Source: Dissophora ornata (Eukaryota; Mortierellomycota; Mortierellomycetes; Mortierellales; Mortierellaceae). Taken from it: 20,243 bases of DNA. The position numbers and the translations under genes are program-made. The DNA is taken from contig MU617176.1 of the NCBI GenBank assembly GCA_025201705.1, positions 1-20,243 of the forward strand, written 5' to 3'. Positions 20,199-20,243 of this stretch are shown here, piece by piece. The notes under the pieces were generated by a model. The model did no database searches. It was not told the origin of the DNA and saw only the letters and a program-made list of their open reading frames with translations. Every line of letters begins with the position of its first letter. Within the stretch, counting starts at the first letter, position 1.

Positions 20199-20243
20199 CT
20201 GCGATGAGATCAGCATTAAACAGAGAGAGAGAGAGAGAGAGAG
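20199..20243 (-). other. 3' end of an intron in the UBX gene with (CT)n polypyrimidine tract
   Basis: On the minus strand a run of CT dinucleotides (plus strand (AG)n at 20222-20243, continuing past the edge) leads through a TGCTGAT branch-like motif to the CGCAG acceptor at 20200-20199. The exon starts with two bases completing a valine codon, which fits the UAS domain match. The next exon upstream is outside the window. Confidence 0.7.

Noticed and set aside
1..20243. tRNA, rRNA, snRNA, CRISPR or transposon features
   Set aside because: I looked for tRNA B-box sequences, U6-like motifs, regular spaced repeats, long terminal or inverted repeats and transposase or reverse-transcriptase motifs, and found none convincing by eye.

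Overview
The window looks like nuclear DNA from a filamentous or early-diverging fungus. The signs are short GT-AG introns (81-172 nt, with one candidate of 349 nt), CTAAC-type branch sites, CT-rich promoter tracts, a fungal Zn2Cys6 regulator with a fungal-specific middle homology region, and Q/N/S-rich low-complexity protein tails. The style of the proteins suggests Mortierellomycota. That is an inference; no marker in the window proves it. No prokaryotic, viral or transposon genes were recognised.

Layout. (1) Positions 1-1882: promoter and three-exon gene on + for a REI1/ZNF622-like C2H2 zinc-finger protein of cytoplasmic 60S ribosome maturation. (2) 2277-10031 on -: a very large Zn2Cys6/fungal_trans transcription factor, modelled as four exons and about 2394 residues. 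It converges on REI1 with about 0.4 kb between the stop codons. Its last intron is odd: 310 nt with no AG on the sense strand. (3) 10032-11230: a homopurine (+)/homopyrimidine (-) rich upstream region with simple repeats, a (CG)n stretch, and an upstream ORF that shares the regulator's frame and is separated from its start by one TAG. (4) 11231-15334: about 4 kb with no gene I can defend, holding simple repeats, small hairpins and a cluster of CRE-like/CCAAT motifs. (5) 15335-16780 on +: scattered coding-like fragments and a possible small membrane-protein gene with two competing reading registers. (6) 16929-18135 on -: proteasome subunit alpha-4 (PRE9/PSMA4), four exons. (7) 18575-19244 on +: RNA polymerase II subunit RPB11, four exons, divergent from PRE9 across about 440 bp. 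(8) 19444 to the right edge on -: last exon of a FAF2/Ubx2-type UAS-UBX protein, convergent with RPB11 and cut by the window edge inside a (CT)n polypyrimidine tract.

The conserved genes (ribosome maturation, proteasome, Pol II, UBX/Cdc48 adaptor) are housekeeping genes and do not form one pathway. Proteasome alpha-4 and the UBX protein both serve protein degradation. The most unusual content is the giant low-complexity regulator with its AG-free intron and upstream in-frame ORF, and the ambiguous small locus at 16.1-16.8 kb, where splicing at a consensus donor would delete the only membrane helix.
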